A stretch of 9,356 bases of DNA, from NCBI GenBank assembly GCA_016207285.1, contig JACQPW010000063.1:1-9356 (forward strand). Reading direction: 5' to 3'. Below are positions 7,476-9,356 of this stretch, one piece after another (positions within the stretch are counted from its first letter, which is position 1; every line of letters begins with the position of its first letter). A model generated the notes under the pieces. It made no database searches, was not told the DNA's origin, and saw only the letters and a list, made by a program, of their open reading frames with translations. Source of the stretch: Candidatus Kerfeldbacteria bacterium. GTDB taxonomy: Bacteria; Patescibacteriota; Patescibacteriia; UBA9570. A program made the position numbers and the translations under genes.

Positions 7476-8044
7476 AGCAGCTGCTACCCGTTACATTGGT
7501 GACCAGTAACCACCAGAAAGCCTACGAAATTGGGCAGGCCTTGCGCCCGTATGGGATCAGCGTTAAACCCCGCGCCATTGAACTCGACGAAATCCAAGCC
7601 TTAGACATTGCCACTGTGGTTACCCACAAAGTGGAGCAGGCGTATGCACTGGTTCAGCGACCGGTGCTGGTGGATGACACTGGCATCTTTTTTGTTGGTT
7701 ACAACCATTTCCCGGGTATTTTTTCGCGCTATGCTTTTATGTCGCTCGGGTTTGCTGGTTTGTTCAAGTTAATTACGCCTGGTCAGCGGGCTTATTTTTG
7801 CAGCTACCTCGCCTTGAAAACTTCCGCCAAGGCTAAGCCAGTGCTGTTCAAGGGAGTCTGTCGGGGACGTTTGTTGCGCACTGTACGTGGTCCTAGCAAG
7901 CCAAAAATGCCTTACGACAATATTTTTATTCCGGATGGAGACACCCAGACGTTTGCACAATTAGGGGTGACTGGTAAGCAGCGTTATGACCACCGTTCAA
8001 AAGCCGTGCGTAAATTTGCCCGTTATTATCTAAACCAACTATGA
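7472..8044 (+). CDS. HAM1/RdgB-family non-canonical purine NTP pyrophosphatase, divergent
   Basis: Members of this family hydrolyse ITP, dITP and XTP to monophosphates, keeping deaminated purines out of nucleic acids. The 190-residue length is typical. Visible motifs: TSNHQK at 11-16 (family TxNxxK), DEIQ at 39-42 (family EIQ), VDDTGIFF at 67-74 with likely catalytic D69, FPGIFSRY at 80-87, FKGVCRGRL at 126-134, PYDNIFIPDG at 147-156, and TFAQLGVTGKQRYDHRSKA at 160-178. Two late motifs deviate: the usual GYDPIF is PYDNIF, and the usual SHR is D173-H174-R175. The purine pocket may therefore differ, though the core residues remain. The start overlaps the NAD kinase stop and the stop overlaps the nuclease start, both as ATGA, implying translational coupling. 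Substrate is inferred from family only. Confidence 0.9.
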   Translation: MKQLLPVTLVTSNHQKAYEIGQALRPYGISVKPRAIELDEIQALDIATVVTHKVEQAYALVQRPVLVDDTGIFFVGYNHFPGIFSRYAFMSLGFAGLFKLITPGQRAYFCSYLALKTSAKAKPVLFKGVCRGRLLRTVRGPSKPKMPYDNIFIPDGDTQTFAQLGVTGKQRYDHRSKAVRKFARYYLNQL

Positions 8045-9348
8045 AGATTACATTCTTAGGTGCTTGTCGGATGGTAACCGGTTCACAATATTTGCTGGAG
8101 CAAGATAACGTGCGACTGTTGGTTGACTGCGGGATGATTCAAGGTGAACAATTTACCGAGGATAAGAACTATGATGATTTTGCCTTTGATCCCACTCAGG
8201 TAGCGGCCGTAGTGATTACTCACGCCCACATTGATCATTGCGGTCGAATACCACGTTTAGTGCGAGAAGGCTTTCGGGGAAAAATTATCTCGTCCCATGC
8301 TACCTTGGACTTAGCGTATCTGATGTTGGAAGATAGCGCTCATGTCATTCAAATGGATGCCGAAGCGGCCGGTTATCCACCATTATATGTTCAAGAAGAT
8401 GTCCAAGAAGCCGCCACTTTGTTCCATGGTGTGAATTACCACGAACCGATGCAGGTGGGTCCATTTACCATTGAGTTATGGGATGCTGGCCATATTCTAG
8501 GATCAGCTTTTATCCGTATTACCGCTGGCGGAAAACGCATTGTCTTTTCTGGTGATCTTGGTAATCCACCCGTACCATTATTGAAGCCAACGGAAGCCTT
8601 GCCAGCTACCGATTATGTGGTGATGGAATCGACCTATGGCAGCACTACGCATGAACCAGCCCGTGAACGTAAATTACTGTTACGATCAGCGATTTATGAA
8701 ACGGTCACTATGCAAGGGACATTGCTCATTCCAGCGTTCGCGTTAGAACGCACCCAAGAGTTGCTGTTTGAGCTGAATGATTTAGTCGAACACAAAGACA
8801 TCCCACCGGTACCGATTTTTATCGATAGCCCTTTAGCCATCAAAGCTACGCGCATTTATCCAAAATATAATCATTGGTTTAATAAGGAAACGCAGTATTT
8901 AATTGCCAAGGGGGATGACGTTTTTAAGTTTAATGGCTTAAAGTTTACCAGTAGTTCGGCAGAATCCCGCGATATTTTACGCGTGAAGGCACCCAAAGTG
9001 ATCCTGGCTGGTTCAGGAATGATGCAAGGCGGGCGGGTGCGCTACCATGCTAAAAACTATTTATCGGATTTTCGTAATCAAGTGTTAATTGTGGGTTACC
9101 AAGTGAAGGGCTCACTCGGGCGGCAATTGTTAGATAAAGCCAAACATGTGGTGATTGATGGGGATGGGGTAGATGTCCATGCTAAAGTTCGGGCCATTGG
9201 TGCGTATTCCGCCCATGCCGATCAGCCAAAATTATTAGCCTGGTTAGGCAGTGCACCACAGCTGCCACAGCGCATGTGGTTAACTCATGGTGAAGAAGAT
9301 AAAGCCAACAACTTAGCTAAGTTGTTGGCTTTATCTTCTTCACCATGA
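8041..9348 (+). CDS. Metallo-beta-lactamase/beta-CASP RNA-processing nuclease (CPSF-73-like), 3' end corrupted
   Basis: This resembles bacterial/archaeal MBL-fold RNA metallo-hydrolases related to CPSF-73/YSH1: zinc-dependent RNA endo- or exonucleases acting in the cytosol. The MBL motifs are complete: D29 (LVDCG), HAHIDH at 61-66, H151 (DAGHILGSA) and D172 (SGDLG). The beta-CASP motifs are also present: E196 (MESTYG), H392 (YSAHAD) and H416 (LTHGE), the last being the His typical of RNA-acting rather than DNA-acting members. PAFALERTQE (231-240) and GSGMMQGGR (325-332) are typical linker motifs. No N-terminal KH domain or RNase J C-terminal domain is present. The start overlaps the HAM1 stop (ATGA at 8041-8044). 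From 9317 onward the frame reads the reverse complement of its own sequence, so residues after about 425 (AKLLALSSSP) and the TGA at 9346-9348 are probably artificial. Relatives run roughly 450-470 residues, so some 25-45 genuine residues are likely missing. Confidence 0.93.
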   Translation: MKITFLGACRMVTGSQYLLEQDNVRLLVDCGMIQGEQFTEDKNYDDFAFDPTQVAAVVITHAHIDHCGRIPRLVREGFRGKIISSHATLDLAYLMLEDSAHVIQMDAEAAGYPPLYVQEDVQEAATLFHGVNYHEPMQVGPFTIELWDAGHILGSAFIRITAGGKRIVFSGDLGNPPVPLLKPTEALPATDYVVMESTYGSTTHEPARERKLLLRSAIYETVTMQGTLLIPAFALERTQELLFELNDLVEHKDIPPVPIFIDSPLAIKATRIYPKYNHWFNKETQYLIAKGDDVFKFNGLKFTSSSAESRDILRVKAPKVILAGSGMMQGGRVRYHAKNYLSDFRNQVLIVGYQVKGSLGRQLLDKAKHVVIDGDGVDVHAKVRAIGAYSAHADQPKLLAWLGSAPQLPQRMWLTHGEEDKANNLAKLLALSSSP

Positions 9349-9356
9349 GTTAACCA
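9277..9356. repeat. Perfect 80-base palindrome at the window end
   Basis: Positions 9277-9316 and 9317-9356 are exact reverse complements with no loop; the centre is TTAGCTAA at 9313-9320. The left arm starts in frame at codon 413 of the nuclease and encodes WLTHGEEDKANNL, including the family's LTHGE motif, so the left arm is the genuine copy. The palindrome reaches the last base of the window and may continue beyond. It lacks the loop and T-run of a terminator, and is far longer than a protein-binding dyad. The likeliest origin is a fold-back assembly or amplification chimera at a contig end. Confidence 0.97.

Noticed and set aside
9277..9356. Rho-independent terminator for the nuclease gene
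   Set aside because: There is no loop, no trailing T-run, and the left arm encodes a conserved catalytic motif of the protein.

Overview
The window is almost entirely coding. Seven plus-strand genes fill positions 43 to 9348, with gaps of at most 27 bases, and I see no RNA gene, IS element, CRISPR array or rho-independent terminator. Stop codons include TGA (three genes end in TGA), so the standard bacterial code applies. None of the seven starts has a clear purine-rich Shine-Dalgarno sequence. Together with compact packing, a secreted protease carrying a C-terminal peptidoglycan-binding domain, and an uncharacterised 535-residue membrane protein whose N-terminal region resembles proteins I recall from Candidate Phyla Radiation genomes, this points to a Patescibacteria/CPR-like bacterium. 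That placement is an inference; no search was run.

Layout: (1) 43-3456, a large secreted subtilisin-family (S8) protease with propeptide, catalytic domain, Ig-like domains, an amidotransferase-fold-like region, two IPT/TIG domains and a peptidoglycan-binding domain. (2) 3467-3925, a Nudix hydrolase. (3) 3953-5560, a predicted multi-pass membrane protein of unknown function. (4) 5566-6693, a class I PLP aminotransferase of the aspartate aminotransferase I-gamma type. (5) 6690-7475, a divergent NAD kinase with two CxxC pairs. (6) 7472-8044, a divergent HAM1/RdgB-type nucleotide pyrophosphatase. (7) 8041 onward, a metallo-beta-lactamase/beta-CASP RNA-processing nuclease.

Genes 4 to 7 are joined by three successive four-base ATGA overlaps, and gene 4 lies five bases after gene 3, so genes 3-7 look like one transcription unit. 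A strong extended -10 sequence ends six bases before the NAD kinase ATG, so that gene may also have its own leaderless transcript. The functions are mostly housekeeping: nucleotide clean-up (Nudix, HAM1), cofactor supply (NAD kinase), amino-group transfer and RNA processing. They do not form one obvious pathway.

The most unusual signal is at the very end. Positions 9277-9356 form a perfect 80-base palindrome with no loop, centred between 9316 and 9317, whose left arm is the normal coding sequence of the nuclease, including its LTHGE motif. The right arm is the exact reverse complement, and the nuclease stop codon lies inside it. This is best read as a fold-back junction at a contig end (assembly or amplification chimera). 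A genuine inverted duplication or hairpin end is the alternative. The last ~10 residues of the nuclease are probably not real.
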